A stretch of 64,000 bases of DNA from Streptomyces specialis. Lineage in GTDB: Bacteria; Actinomycetota; Actinomycetes; Streptomycetales; Streptomycetaceae. Shown one piece after another: positions 1-9,074 of the stretch. The DNA is taken from contig NZ_LN929895.1 of the NCBI RefSeq assembly GCF_001493375.1, positions 62,001-126,000 on the forward strand. The letters run 5' to 3'. A program made the translations under genes and the position numbers. The notes under the pieces were generated by a model. That model saw only the letters and a program-made list of their open reading frames with translations. It did not search any database and was not told where the DNA came from. The first letter of the stretch is position 1. Each line of letters starts with the position of its first letter.

Positions 1-491
1 TAGTCGCCGAGCACGGCGACGCCCACGGTGTCGGAGTTGAAGCCGCTGGTGTGCGCGCCCATCACGAACCGGTCCAGGCCACCGGCCCGGCCCTCGTAGA
101 TCCGGCCGCACTTGTCGACCACGAAGTTGTAGCCCAGGTCGTCCCAGCCCTTGGCCAGCACGTGGTCGGCCTGCATCGCGCGCAGCATGGCGGGCACGTC
201 GGCGCAGTCGTAGTCGTCGGGGTGGTTGGTGTGGTGCACGAAGAGCGCGCGGGCCGCGCCCGTGTAGGTCACCGCCTCCCGGCGGAGCGACTCGTCGGCG
301 CCCCACGACTCGCGCGTGATGATCTCGGGCGCCGGCGCGGTCCGTTCCACCGCCGGGCGGCCCGGCTCGGCCCGGGGCGGCGTCCCGGTGACCGGCGGCG
401 GCGTCAGCGGCGGGGCGCTCCAGGTCAGCACGGCGACGAGTGGCGTCAGGGCCGCCCACAGCGCTGTCCGTCGGGACCACACGGCGCTCAC
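1..491 (-). CDS. Secreted N-acetylmuramoyl-L-alanine amidase / peptidoglycan recognition protein (3' end outside window)
   Basis: About 163 codons are visible and the gene runs off the left edge. A short basic N-terminus and hydrophobic stretch (residues 1-30) look like a signal peptide. A proline-rich linker follows, then the amidase_2/PGRP fold: RESWGADESL, LFVHHTNH with a zinc-ligand His, GYNFVVDKCGRIYEGR, and MGAHTSGFNSDTVGVAVLGDY with the second His. Such enzymes cut the amide between muramic acid and the stem peptide outside the cell. The GTG start lies 6 bp after the stop of the upstream oxidoreductase, suggesting translational coupling. The C-terminus, which may carry a binding domain, is not visible. 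Confidence 0.88.
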   Translation of the reverse strand, partial: MSAVWSRRTALWAALTPLVAVLTWSAPPLTPPPVTGTPPRAEPGRPAVERTAPAPEIITRESWGADESLRREAVTYTGAARALFVHHTNHPDDYDCADVPAMLRAMQADHVLAKGWDDLGYNFVVDKCGRIYEGRAGGLDRFVMGAHTSGFNSDTVGVAVLGD

Positions 492-497
492 CCGGTC

Positions 498-1142
498 TCA
501 GGCCAGAATCGTGATGGCGCTCGACCAGTTCAGGCCGAGGCGCTCCTGGGCGGCCATGTGCAGGAGCTGGAGGCCCTCCAGCTCACGGGCCCTGCGCAGG
601 GGCCCGACGTCGAGGGGGCGCAGTCCGCCCGAGGAGGCCAGCGCGGCGACGGCGCGTTTGCCGTCCTCGTCGTCCCCGGCGATCAGGACGTCCAGCGGCC
701 GTCCGGCGACCCGGCCCTCGATCAGGGTGCCGGCGAAGGTGGTGTTGAACGCCTTCACCACGGGGACGCCGGGCGCCGCCTCGGCGGCCATCTGTTCCGC
801 GGCGGAGGTGCCCGCCGGGACGGTGAGGGAGTCCAGGGTGGCGAAGTCGACGGGGTTGGAGATGTCGACCAGCACCGAGCCGGTCAGCGCCGTGCCGTAC
901 TCGGCCACCACCGCGCGCCCGGCCGGGTACGGCACGGCGAGCACCACCAGGTCGGCGTCCTCCACGGCTATCGCGTCGGACCGCGCGACATCCGCGTCCG
1001 GGTCGGCGCGGCGCAGGTCGTCGGCCAGGTCGGCGGCCTTCTTGGCCGACCTGTCCACCAGCCGCACGCCGTGCCCGCCGGCCAGGGCTCTGGTCGCTAT
1101 GCCACGGGCCATGGCGCCCGCGCCCACGATCGTCACCTTCAT
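498..1142 (-). CDS. NADPH-dependent F420 reductase-like oxidoreductase
   Basis: 214 aa with an N-terminal Rossmann fold (MKVTIVGAGAMARGIATRAL, a GxGxxA/G motif) followed by VDRSAKKA, which fits NADP binding. The conserved stretches DADLVVLAVPY, LVDISNPVDF and VVKAFNTTFAG are typical of the F420_oxidored (FNO-like) family, which moves hydride between NADP(H) and F420H2 or a related acceptor. Length fits the family. GGAGAG lies directly before the ATG. The substrate cannot be told from sequence; many actinobacterial members are annotated only as NADP-binding. It is followed after 6 bp by the amidase gene. Confidence 0.85.
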   Translation of the reverse strand: MKVTIVGAGAMARGIATRALAGGHGVRLVDRSAKKAADLADDLRRADPDADVARSDAIAVEDADLVVLAVPYPAGRAVVAEYGTALTGSVLVDISNPVDFATLDSLTVPAGTSAAEQMAAEAAPGVPVVKAFNTTFAGTLIEGRVAGRPLDVLIAGDDEDGKRAVAALASSGGLRPLDVGPLRRARELEGLQLLHMAAQERLGLNWSSAITILA

Positions 1143-1154
1143 CTCTCCATGCCA

Positions 1155-1199
1155 GCACGCCCCCCGGCGGGCCGCATCTCCGGCGGCCGGGGGGCGTGC
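1155..1199. other. Perfect 14-bp inverted repeat (hairpin) upstream of the oxidoreductase
   Basis: GCACGCCCCCCGGC (1155-1168) pairs perfectly with 1186-1199 around a 17-nt loop. It begins 13 bp upstream of the ATG at 1142 and lies about 180 bp after the LCP stop on the same strand. It could end LCP transcription or fold in the 5' leader of the oxidoreductase. There is no U-run. Confidence 0.5.
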
Positions 1200-1376
1200 G
1201 GTCCCGAGGTTGCCGGTCCGGGTCCGCCGGTCCGGGGCTGTCGGGCCGGGATCTCGGGCCGGGGTCTCTCAGGCCGGGGGTGGGAGCGGACGGTCCTCGC
1301 GCAGTGCGGCGAGTATGACTCGAGTGTGATTTTGTTGTAAGCACAGGGGCGAGCCGGGAGCGCTGTGGGGTGATGG

Positions 1377-2291
1377 TTAGAGGGGGCGTGGGATGGGTAT
1401 AAGGGGCAGGGCGGGGATGGTGCGGAACGTCAGCCCGCCGTCCGGAACGGCCTGGATGTCCCGCACGAGACGGCGCAGTTCGTCCAGCGCGTCGAGCCCG
1501 GAGTCGGCGGTGATCGCGGGGGTCACCGCCTCCAGCACCGGGTAGAGGCGGGCCGGGTTGGCGAGCGTCCCCGCGTCCGCCCGCTTCTCGTGGGGCAGGC
1601 CGCGGAACTTCTGCTGCCGGGCGAGCCGGTTGAGGTCGCTGCCGTCGCCGACGTGGACCCGGGCGCGGGCGTAGGCCAGCGCCTGGTCCCCGTCGAGGAG
1701 GTGGCGGCCGGCGGACAGGTCGTGGCCCACGTTCGGGTCGTACTCGGCCTCGGCCAGCTCCACCTCGACGCCGCCCACCGCGTCCACGACATCGGCGAAC
1801 CCCTCGAAGCCGAGCACCAGATGATGGTCGACGCGGACGCCGGTCATCCGCTCGAACGTACGGATGGTGCAGGCCGCGCCCCCGTACTGGTAGGCCCAGT
1901 TGAACTGGGCGGCGCGCGCCTCGCTCGTGCCGCCGTCGCCGGTGCGGCACGCGGGGATGTCGACCACGATGTCGCGCGGCACGTTCACCGCGTCGGCCCG
2001 TTTCCCGTCGGCGGAGAGGTGGAGCAGCAGGACGGTGTCGGAGCGCGCGTTGCCCGTTCCGGAGCCCCAGTCGTCGCCGATGAGCAGGATGTTCCGCGCC
2101 GTGCCGGCCGGGGTCGGCCGTTCGCCCGCGTGTTCGTCCAGCGCCTCGGCGGCGGCGCGATCGGTGCGGATGTTCCCGTCCAGGCGCTGGTAGGCCCACA
2201 GGGCGGTGCCCGCGGTGATCGTCAGCAGCACGCCGAAGGCCAGCAGCAGCCACCACCAGACCCTCTGACCGCGCGTCATATGGACAGCCAT
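1377..2291 (-). CDS. LytR-CpsA-Psr (LCP) family cell-wall glycopolymer ligase
   Basis: 304 aa. A basic N-terminus leads into one membrane segment (about residues 11-32), then an extracellular LCP domain: RNILLIGDDWG, RSDTVLLLHL, DAVNVPRDIVVDIP with the conserved Arg, then VDAVGGVEV, LDGDQALAYARAR and LNRLARQQKF. LCP proteins transfer undecaprenyl-linked glycopolymers such as teichoic acids to peptidoglycan. The family usually has Asp after the first Gly (LLxGxDxR), and GDDWG fits that. ATG at 2291; an AT-rich promoter-like stretch lies upstream. Transcribed alone. Confidence 0.9.
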   Translation of the reverse strand: MAVHMTRGQRVWWWLLLAFGVLLTITAGTALWAYQRLDGNIRTDRAAAEALDEHAGERPTPAGTARNILLIGDDWGSGTGNARSDTVLLLHLSADGKRADAVNVPRDIVVDIPACRTGDGGTSEARAAQFNWAYQYGGAACTIRTFERMTGVRVDHHLVLGFEGFADVVDAVGGVEVELAEAEYDPNVGHDLSAGRHLLDGDQALAYARARVHVGDGSDLNRLARQQKFRGLPHEKRADAGTLANPARLYPVLEAVTPAITADSGLDALDELRRLVRDIQAVPDGGLTFRTIPALPLIPIPRPL

Positions 2292-2347
2292 GGCAGCCCA
2301 CCCTTCCGGCTCGCTTGTGGTGCTCCATCCTGCGGGCCGGAAGGTGC

Positions 2348-2376
2348 GTTATAAGGCATTTGGGCTTATTGTTCGA
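2348..2376 (-). promoter_or_regulatory. Candidate promoter of the LCP gene
   Basis: An AT-rich patch in otherwise very GC-rich DNA. On the minus strand a TATAAC -10 hexamer (2353-2348) has a weak TCGAAC-like -35 seventeen bases upstream (2376-2371). Only the -10 is convincing. Confidence 0.3.
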
Positions 2377-2400
2377 CACCTTCCACCGATCGGACGCGGG

Positions 2401-3124
2401 CTACGACCCGTACGGTCGGGCCGCTCGGGCCGCGCGGAGGGCGCCGCCCCACCAGGCGAGCTGGTCGAGCATGGTCTTCGCCGCGCCGCCGGCGCCCTCC
2501 GCGTCGAGGGGGCGCCCCTCGTCGTCGAACGCGCTCCAGGCCAGGTGGAAGCTGACCGTGTCCCGGACCGTGACGGCGTGCAGCTCGGCGAAGACGCCGC
2601 GCAGGTGCTCCACCGCGCGCAGCCCGCCGGAGAGACCGCCGTAGGAGACGAAGCCGACCGGCTTGGCGTGCCACTCCTTGTGATGCCAGTCGATGAGGTT
2701 CTTCAGCGCGGCCGGGTAGCTGTGGTTGTACTCGGGCGTGACGACGACGAACGCGTCCGCCGAGGCCAGCCGCGCGCCGAGCCCTGGGCCCTCGCCCGGC
2801 GGCGGGGCGGACATCTCCAGCGGCAGCGTCGCGGCGACCTCGGCGGAGTCCACGGTCTCCACGACCATGTCGCCGCGGGCGGCGGCCCGCTCCGCGAACC
2901 AGCGCGCGACGGTCGGCCCGAACCGGCCGGCCCGGACGCTGCCGACGGAGAGGGGCGTGGAGGACGCGGGGGTGGGGGGGCGCTGAAGAGAATGGAGTGC
3001 GGGGTGGGGACGGGCGGGGCAGCGGGGGAGCCATGCGGTCCGGGAGCCGGGTGGTGGCGGAGGGGGGGGGTCAGGGGCGGCTGGGTGGCGCAGGGCGGGT
3101 TGGGGCGGGCGCGGCAGTGGGCAT
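2401..3124 (-). CDS. NADPH-dependent FMN reductase (flavodoxin-like); 5' end probably frameshifted
   Basis: The core is clear: GSVRAGRFGPTVARWF (FMN-phosphate loop), FVVVTPEYNHSYPAALKNLIDW, and PVGFVSYGGLSGGLRAVEHL, as in the NAD(P)H-dependent FMN/quinone reductase family. The frame carrying this core is open back to 3195, but a start there would lie inside the probable -10 region. The best start is ATG 3124 with GAGGAG 7 nt upstream, which is in a different frame and hits TGA after 17 codons. Between them lie C/G homopolymers (3062-3070, 2974-2980), and the expected first beta-strand before GSVR is missing. A frameshift, real or from sequencing, is likely. A MerR-like palindrome sits in the promoter. 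Confidence 0.72.
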
Positions 3125-3195
3125 GACGTTCTCCTCGTGATCGGCGTCAGCGATCCCCGTCCGGCGGGTGCCGGGCGGGTGAGAAGCAGCGTCAT

Positions 3196-3215
3196 ACTTC
3201 AAGGAACCTTGAAGT
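3196..3215. promoter_or_regulatory. Palindromic operator (9-bp arms) in the FMN reductase promoter
   Basis: ACTTCAAGG-AA-CCTTGAAGT is a perfect 9-bp inverted repeat with a 2-bp spacer. On the minus strand it lies between TTGACT and TATGAC, which would be the -35 and -10 of the FMN reductase. This layout resembles promoters controlled by MerR/SoxR-type regulators. No such regulator is in the window. Confidence 0.6.
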
Positions 3216-3339
3216 CAAGCAGGGCGGTCGCGCCCCTCCGCGGCGAACGGGGCGACGCGGCAAGTTACCGCCTAGTAAGATGGCGCTGGGCTATGTTGCT
3301 AGCCCTGCTCGCCCCCGCCCGCAGGTCCGAGGAGCCGAC

Positions 3340-5520
3340 ATGCAACTCGCCGCGATCATCGTCTCGCTGGTGCTCACCGCGATCGCCATCGCCCTGTTCA
3401 GCAGGGCCGTCATGGAGATCGTCCGTTTTCTGCGCATCGGCCAGTCCCTGCCCGCGGGCGCCCGCACCGACGATCCCACCGCGCGCAGCATCACGCTGAC
3501 CAAGGAGTTCCTCGGTCATACGCGCATGAACCGGTGGGGCATCGTCGGCGTCGCGCACTGGTTCGTCGCCATCGGCTTCCTCACCCTGGGCCTGACGATC
3601 GTCCAGGCGTACGGCCAGCTCTTCGAGGCCGACTGGACGCTGCCGGTCCTCGGGGGCTTCGTTCCCTACGAGATGTACATCGAGTTCATCGCGGCGATGA
3701 CCGTCCTCGGCATCGTGACGTTGATCACGATCCGGCAGCTCAGCGTCCCGCGCCGCCCCGGCCGCAAGTCGCGCTTCGCCGGCTCGACGACCTGGCAGGC
3801 GTACTTCGTCGAGATCGTCATCCTCACCATCGGCGCCGCGATCATGGTCCTGCGCGGCCTGGAGGGCGCGCTGCACCACGTGGACCACTACGAGCCGGCG
3901 TACTTCCTGTCCTACCCGCTCGTGCTCGCCTTCGACGGGCTGAGCACCGACACCCTGCACACGCTGGTCTACCTCGTCGCCATGATCAAGCTCGGCACGA
4001 CGATGATCTGGGCCATCACGGTCGCGCTCAACACGGACATGGGTGTGGCGTGGCATCGGTTCCTGGCGTTTCCGAATATCTGGCTGAAGCGGAACGCGTC
4101 GGGTGGGACGTCGCTGGGGCCGTTGCTGCCGATGACGTCGGGCGGGAAGCCGGTCGATTTCGAGGACCCGGGCGAGGAGGACCAGTTCGGTGTCTCCCAG
4201 GTCGAGCACTTCTCCTGGAAGGGCCTGCTGGACTTCTCCACCTGCACCGAGTGCGGCCGGTGCCAGTCGCAATGCCCGGCCTGGAACACCGGCAAGCCCC
4301 TGTCACCCAAACTGCTGATCATGTCGCTGCGCGACCACGCCCACGCCAAAGCCCCCTACCTCCTGGCCGGCCAGAACACCGACACCACCCCCGCCACCGC
4401 CCTCACCGAGGCCCAGCGCCCCCTGATCGGCACCGCCGAGGAACACGGCGTCATCGACCCCGACGTCCTGTGGTCGTGCACCACCTGCGGCGCCTGCGTC
4501 GAACAGTGCCCCGTCGACATCGAGCACGTCGACCACATCGTCGACATGCGCCGCTACCAGGTCATGATCGAATCGGCCTTCCCCAGCGAGGCCGGCACCA
4601 TGCTCAAGAACCTCGAACGCAAGGGCAACCCCTGGGGCCTGGCCAAGAAGAAGCGCCTGGAATGGGTCAGCGAGGTCGGCTTCGACGTCCCGGTCGTCGG
4701 CAAGGACATCGACGACCTCACCGGCATCGACTACCTGTACTGGGTCGGCTGCGCCGGCGCCCTGGAAGACCGCGCCAAGAAGACCACCAAAGCCTTCGCC
4801 GAACTCCTCCACATCGCCGGCGTCAGCTTCGCCATCATGGGCGGCGACGAATCCTGCACCGGCGACTCCGCCCGCCGCCTGGGCAACGAGTTCCTCTTCC
4901 AGCAGCTCCGCCAGAACAACGTCGAGATGCCCGTCACCGCCCTCGGCGACACCCCCGCCTAACGGATCTAGGCCACCTGCCCCCACTGCTTCAACACCCT
5001 GGCCAACGAATACCCCCAGCTCGGCGGCCACTACCAGGTCATCCACCACACCCAGCTCCTGCAGACCCTCATCGACGACGGCAAACTCATCCCCGTCACC
5101 CCTGTCGAGGGCCTGATCACCTACCACGACCCGTGCTACCTCGGCCGCCACAACAAGGTCTACACCCCGCCCCGGGAGATCATCGGCCGCGTCCCCGGCC
5201 TGCGCAACGAGGAGATGCACCGCCACAAGGAACGCGGCTTCTGCTGCGGCGCCGGCGGCGCCCGCATGTGGATGGAAGAACGCATCGGCAAACGCATCAA
5301 CGAAGAACGCGTCGACGAAGCCCTCGCCCTCAACCCCGACATCGTCTCCACCGCCTGCCCCTTCTGCCTCGTCATGCTCTCCGACTCCGTCAACGGCAAG
5401 AAGAACGAAGGCAAGGCCAAGGACGACCTCAAAGTCGTGGACGTGGCACAACTCCTTCTCGAATCCGTACAGCACACCCCCGAAACCGCACCCGAAGAAC
5501 CCGACACGGTACGTTCATAG
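3340..5520 (+). pseudogene. Membrane-anchored heterodisulfide-reductase-type Fe-S oxidoreductase, interrupted by two in-frame stops
   Basis: A full-length protein of about 726 codons is visible in one frame. The N-terminal half has four to five membrane helices (about residues 1-230, with conserved His residues as in NarI/HdrE-type haem modules). Two 4Fe-4S motifs follow (CTECGRCQSQCPAWN and CTTCGACVEQCPVDIEH), then a CCG-type domain with CTGDSARRLGNE. At 4960-4962 there is TAA and at 4969-4971 TAG; after them the same frame continues without gap into ATCPHCFNTLANEYP, ITYHDPCYLGRHN and RGFCCGAGGARMWMEE. ATG 3340 follows GAGGAG. Streptomycete homologues, from memory, have about the same number of residues at the interrupted site. 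Truncated, the protein would lose the second CCG half and about 183 residues. Confidence 0.85.
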
Positions 5521-5522
5521 GC

Positions 5523-6209
5523 GTGGCCGGATTCCGAAGGAAGCGCGACGACCAGCAGCCGTACCACCAGGCTCCTCCGCCGTACCAGGCTGCGCCGCCG
5601 CCGTACCCGTACAACACCGCGGACTACGGCGACGGCGCCGCGCCGGAGCCCCCGGCGCCGGCTCCGCTGCCGCCGCTGCGGTGGCAGGAGCTGCTGACGG
5701 GCATCGTGTTCCGCCCGAGCCCGACGTTCTGGCGGATGCGCGACTACGCGATGTGGTGGCCGGCGCTGATCGTCACGTTCCTCTACGGCATGGTCGCGGT
5801 CTTCGGCCTGGACGAGGCCCGCGAGTCGATCCTGGACACGACCGCGTCCACGGCCGCGCCGTACCTGCTGTTCACGGGCGTGGCGATGGTGCTGGGCGCC
5901 CTGGTGCTCAGCACCGTGACGCACAACCTGGCCCGCCAGTTCGGCGGGAACGGCCTGTGGGCGCCGACCGCCGGCCTGGCCATGCTGATCATGGTGCTGA
6001 CGGACGTACCCCGCCTGGCCCTGGCCCTCTTCCTCGGCGGCGCCGACCCGGTCGTCCAGGTCCTGGGCTGGGCCACATGGCTGTTCGCGGGCGTGCTGTT
6101 CACCATGATGGTCAGCCGCTCCCACGAGATCCCGTGGCCCCGCGCCCTGGCCGCCTCGGTCATCCAGCTCCTGGGCCTGCTGATGCTGGTGAAGCTCGGC
6201 ACGATCTGA
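5523..6209 (+). CDS. Yip1-family integral membrane protein
   Basis: 228 aa from GTG 5523, two bases after the previous stop. Residues 1-50 are a Pro/Tyr/Gln-rich cytoplasmic tail (repeated PPPY-like motifs). About five membrane helices follow (WWPALIVTFLYGMVAVFGL, APYLLFTGVAMVLGALVLS, LAMLIMVLTDVPRLALALF, LGWATWLFAGVLFTMMV, ALAASVIQLLGLLMLV). The domain pattern, including ITFRPSPTFWRM-like wording before helix 1, matches the Yip1 domain. Function is unknown; probably cotranscribed with the broken Fe-S gene. Confidence 0.8.
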   Translation: MAGFRRKRDDQQPYHQAPPPYQAAPPPYPYNTADYGDGAAPEPPAPAPLPPLRWQELLTGIVFRPSPTFWRMRDYAMWWPALIVTFLYGMVAVFGLDEARESILDTTASTAAPYLLFTGVAMVLGALVLSTVTHNLARQFGGNGLWAPTAGLAMLIMVLTDVPRLALALFLGGADPVVQVLGWATWLFAGVLFTMMVSRSHEIPWPRALAASVIQLLGLLMLVKLGTI

Positions 6210-6265
6210 CGGCCCCGACCGACCCGTCGGACGACCACCATCTCCCGTACGGGTAACCTCGGGGC

Positions 6266-6841
6266 GTGCTTCTGTCAGACAAGGACATCCGTACGGAAAT
6301 CGACGCGGGACGAGTGCGGATCGACCCTTACGACCCGACGATGGTCCAGCCCTCCAGCATCGACGTCCGGCTCGACCGCTTCTTCCGGGTCTTCGAGAAC
6401 CACCGCTACCCGCACATCGACCCCTCGGTGGAACAGCCGGACCTCACCCGGACGATCGAACCGCCGGGTGAGGAGCCCTTCATCCTCCACCCGGGCGAGT
6501 TCGTCCTGGCGTCCACCTACGAGGTGATCTCCCTCCCCGACGACATCGCCTCGCGCCTGGAGGGCAAGAGCTCCCTGGGCCGCCTCGGTCTGCTGACGCA
6601 CTCCACGGCCGGCTTCATCGACCCCGGCTTCTCCGGCCACGTCACGCTGGAGCTGTCCAACGTGGCCACGCTCCCGATGAAGCTCTGGCCCGGCATGAAG
6701 ATCGGCCAGCTCTGCCTCTTCCGCCTGACCTCCCCGGCCGAACGCCCCTACGGCTCAAGCGGAGTCGGCTCCCGCTACCAGGACCAGCGAGGCCCCACGG
6801 CCTCCCGCTCCTACCTCAACTTCCACCGCACGCGCGTCTGA
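6266..6841 (+). CDS. dcd: dCTP deaminase
   Basis: 191 aa, the standard length. It converts dCTP to dUTP in pyrimidine nucleotide supply. Hallmarks are [37 protein letters not shown], the nucleotide-binding [10 protein letters not shown], and [19 protein letters not shown] with the catalytic Glu, then [11 protein letters not shown] and [16 protein letters not shown] start at 6266. The similar bifunctional dCTP deaminase/dUTPase cannot be fully excluded, but the C-terminus fits the monofunctional actinobacterial form. Confidence 0.96.
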   Translation: MLLSDKDIRTEIDAGRVRIDPYDPTMVQPSSIDVRLDRFFRVFENHRYPHIDPSVEQPDLTRTIEPPGEEPFILHPGEFVLASTYEVISLPDDIASRLEGKSSLGRLGLLTHSTAGFIDPGFSGHVTLELSNVATLPMKLWPGMKIGQLCLFRLTSPAERPYGSSGVGSRYQDQRGPTASRSYLNFHRTRV

Positions 6842-6997
6842 CACCGGCACGGCACTCCGCAACCGGGCACACCCCGGACACCGCAACAACCGCCCCGGCC
6901 CGATCCGCTCCCGCCCCAACCGCGCCAACGGAAACCGCGCGGTACGGAACACATGCCCCTCGGCACAGCGAACAACGGTGCTGGTGGTCGTCTCCAA
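6755..6997 (-). CDS. Small zinc-ribbon-like protein
   Basis: About 80 aa from TTG 6997, preceded by AGAGGGA; an ATG at 7039 is an alternative start. The core reads [20 protein letters not shown] then [14 protein letters not shown], a spaced C-x3-H ... CxxC set suggesting one zinc site. I recall similar small genes beside dcd in streptomycetes. The 3' end overlaps the dcd 3' end by 87 bp in convergent orientation, so the true C-terminus could be shorter through an unseen error. Function unknown. Confidence 0.5.
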   Translation of the reverse strand: METTTSTVVRCAEGHVFRTARFPLARLGRERIGPGRLLRCPGCARLRSAVPVSDARAVEVEVGAGGRGASLVLVAGADSA

Positions 6998-7144
6998 CGC
7001 TTCCCTCTTCCCTACCGGTTGACAAACGAACGCCAACATTAGGGGATGAACCCGACACCCCCCGGCACCGGCACTCCGCCGTACCGACCCAGTCCCGGGA
7101 TGCGGTAGGCTGGGACCCGACGATCAGCCTTCGGGCGATCTTCG

Positions 7145-7218
7145 GCGGGCGTAGTTTAATGGTAGAACATGAGCTTCCCAAGCTCAGAGCGCGAGTTCGA
7201 TTCTCGTCGCCCGCTCCA
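7145..7218 (+). tRNA. tRNA-Gly(CCC)
   Basis: A 74-nt cloverleaf: acceptor GCGGGCG/CGCCCGC, D-arm with GGTAGAAC, anticodon stem TGAGC/GCTCA around loop TTCCCAA (anticodon CCC), T-arm with GTTCGATTC, discriminator T and an encoded CCA. Its 3' half is the attachment site of the integrated region that follows and is rebuilt intact by the element. Confidence 0.96.
7172..7217 (+). repeat. attL: 46-bp direct repeat in the tRNA-Gly 3' half
   Basis: Identical over 46 bp to 18062-18107, with a third copy at 11134-11176 that lacks one C. The repeat begins in the anticodon stem and ends in the acceptor region, the usual target of tyrosine integrases. Confidence 0.95.
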
Positions 7219-7223
7219 CCGGT

Positions 7224-7264
7224 AAAGGCCCAGGTCGGGGACATGGTCCCCAGCCTGGGCCTTT
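7224..7264 (+). terminator. Rho-independent terminator after tRNA-Gly
   Basis: AAAGGCCCAGG (7224-7234) pairs with CCTGGGCCTTT (7254-7264), ending in T residues. Related stem-loops follow the other two att copies (11182-11208 and 18114-18140). Confidence 0.8.
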
Positions 7265-7281
7265 GTGTTGTCCAGACCGAT

Positions 7282-7893
7282 TTACCCCCCGCGTGCCAGA
7301 TCCGTGCCAGATTCACCGGCCGCCGCCCGCTGCGCCTCGACCCGGGCGTTGATCCCGGCCGCGACCTCCCGCTGACGTTCGTGGTTCGAGTGCTGGTAGA
7401 TCATCGCGGCCTTCTCCGAGGACTGGCCCGCGCGGACCATCGTGTCCTTCAGCGTCGCCCCGCTCTGCGTCGAGAGTGTGTGTCCGGTGTGCCGCAGGTC
7501 GTAGAAACGGAAGTCTTCCGGCAGTCCGACCTTGACCCGAGCCTTGCGCCACTTCCGCCCGAAGGTGGACCGCCGGAACGGCTTGCCCTTCTCCCCCACG
7601 AACAGCAACCCGTCCGGTGCCTTTTCGGCGTACCAGTCGAGATGCCGACGCAGGTCCTTCTCCATGAAGGCGGGGAGCGTGATGAACCGCTTTCCGGCGG
7701 CCGATTTGGTATCACCCACGACCCCCGGATCGTCCGGGACGCTGACCACTTGATCCCCTGGTGAATCCCACTCAGGGCCGCCACCGGGCGGACGCAGCCA
7801 CACCCGACTCAACTGCCGTCCCACAACCCGGCCGACCGTGCCCCGCGACAGGTTACAAGCCAGCGAGCCGATCTCCGGGGTCTCCTCAGCCAT
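7282..7893 (-). pseudogene. Tyrosine site-specific integrase, C-terminal remnant
   Basis: Only the C-terminal catalytic part survives: [13 protein letters not shown] (beta-hairpin Lys), [11 protein letters not shown] (HxxR-type box), [13 protein letters not shown] (H/W box and nucleophile Tyr). The arm-binding and core-binding domains and the first catalytic Arg region are missing. The first 65 residues from ATG 7893 do not resemble an integrase, which suggests a deletion joined another frame to it. The ATG overlaps the stop of the upstream small gene. A normal member would be near 370-400 aa. This is probably the lost integrase of element 1; it cannot be active as it stands. Confidence 0.85.
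7293..7312. repeat. Arm-type direct repeat (GTGCCAGAT x2), element 1 left end
   Basis: Two GTGCCAGAT copies, 11 bp apart, overlap the stop of the integrase remnant. The same motif recurs at 11006-11025 near the other end of element 1. This fits integrase arm-binding sites. Confidence 0.5.
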
Positions 7894-8189
7894 CACGACA
7901 GCGCCTCCGCGCCGTGAATCCAGCGCGGCCCCACGTCCATCCCGTGAGTGGCCAGCCACAGCGTCCGACGCCGCTCGCGCCGCAGGCGCTCGGCCCGCTC
8001 CGCGTCGCGCCGCTGCCGACTTTCTTCCGGCGTCAGCATGTACGGCCGGACCAACGCCACGGGCGAGTCAGGCGCCACGCGCGGCAGCACCATCGTCGCC
8101 CGGTCCTCGACGGGGGCAGCACCCTCAGCAGACGCTCGGTGCCAACCAGGCGCCGGGAACAACAGTCTGAGCAGCGGCTCGACCAGCAT
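7893..8189 (-). CDS. Small mobile-element protein upstream of the integrase
   Basis: 98 aa. A charged Arg/Glu-rich helix ([20 protein letters not shown]) precedes [20 protein letters not shown], a C-terminal block I associate with small genes next to integrases in streptomycete integrative elements. The stop overlaps the ATG of the integrase remnant (ATGA). The reading frame extends further upstream, so the start (ATG 8189) is a guess. Function unknown; it might have been a helper of excision or replication. Confidence 0.5.
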   Translation of the reverse strand: MLVEPLLRLLFPAPGWHRASAEGAAPVEDRATMVLPRVAPDSPVALVRPYMLTPEESRQRRDAERAERLRRERRRTLWLATHGMDVGPRWIHGAEALS

Positions 8190-8328
8190 CGCCACGGCCG
8201 CAGGGTTACTTCGCTGCGTGATCCTCGCGTCACCGAACGGGACGTTGGAACTACGGCCGAACACCACTTGGGGACGTCCCGCGTCGGGTAAACGTCCCGA
8301 GTGCCGTCCTGAGATGCCGAGAGAGACT

Positions 8329-9074
8329 GTGACGCCCAAGGAGAGGCTACGAGCTGTCATCGCAGCCGACGGCTGAACCCACGCCACCCTTGCGGCGAAG
8401 GTCGAGGTGGACCCGAAGTCCGTCGAACGATGGGTGAACCTCGATCGTGTTCCACGCCGTTCCACGGCCCTGCTGGCAGCGGAAACGCTAGGAGAAGACG
8501 TGCACGCACATGGCCGGCGCTCCGCCAGGCGCGCCCCGCCCGAGCAGTCAGCCCGGAACTCGTGGCGCTCTACGACCAGCGCGCAGACATCCCCGCAACG
8601 ACGTTCGTGGATTCGCTGGCCAGGCCGGGGAACACATCGACGTGCTGGTGTACGCGGCCGTGTTCCTGCACGAGGCGTTTCCCCGCCTTAACGCCCACCT
8701 CCGCGAGCGCGCCGCAGCGGGCGCGACGATCCGCATCGCCATCGGTGACGCCGACAGCCCGAACGTCCGGCAGCGCGGCGGAGAGGAGCGCTTCGGCCAC
8801 GGCATCGAGTCCCGGTGCCAACTGGGCCCCGATGCACTACCGGCCACTGGTCGGCATCCCGGACATCGAAGTCCCACCCACGGCACCACGCTCTACAACT
8901 CCCTCTATCGCGGCGACGAGCAGATGCTTGTCAACGCCCACGTCTGGGGCGTGAACGCCTATGCCGCCCCGGTGTGGCACCTCCGCCGCAGCGACGCAGG
9001 CGGGATATTCGACACCTACGCCGAGAGCCTCAACGCCGTCTGGGCCACCGCGTCCCCGTCGGGAACACTGAACC
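8329..9074 (+). pseudogene. Decayed XRE-type regulator with C-terminal sensor domain
   Basis: From GTG 8329 the frame gives TPKERLRAVIAADG, then TGA (8374-8376), then in frame THATLAAKVEVDPKSVERW, an XRE-like helix-turn-helix. Frame changes follow near 8517-8530, 8625 and 8818-8870; the pieces continue as SPELVALYDQRADIPATTF, HIDVLVYAAVFLHEAFPRL, LYNSLYRGDEQMLVNAHVWG and GIFDTYAESLNAVWATA. Together they form one protein of about 250 aa of the kind often found just before NUDIX genes in Streptomyces. At least one stop and several frameshifts make it non-functional. Confidence 0.75.

Noticed and set aside
51..1340. Long open frame on the plus strand opposite the amidase and F420-type oxidoreductase
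   Set aside because: Arg/Gly/Pro-rich composition without motifs; it is the high-GC shadow of two clear minus-strand genes.
583..2379. 598-codon minus-strand frame covering two genes
   Set aside because: It crosses both the LCP and oxidoreductase genes in a wrong frame and has no recognisable domain.
7145..7218. A second tRNA at 11134 or 18062
   Set aside because: Only the 3' half is present at these places; the acceptor 5' strand and D-arm are absent.
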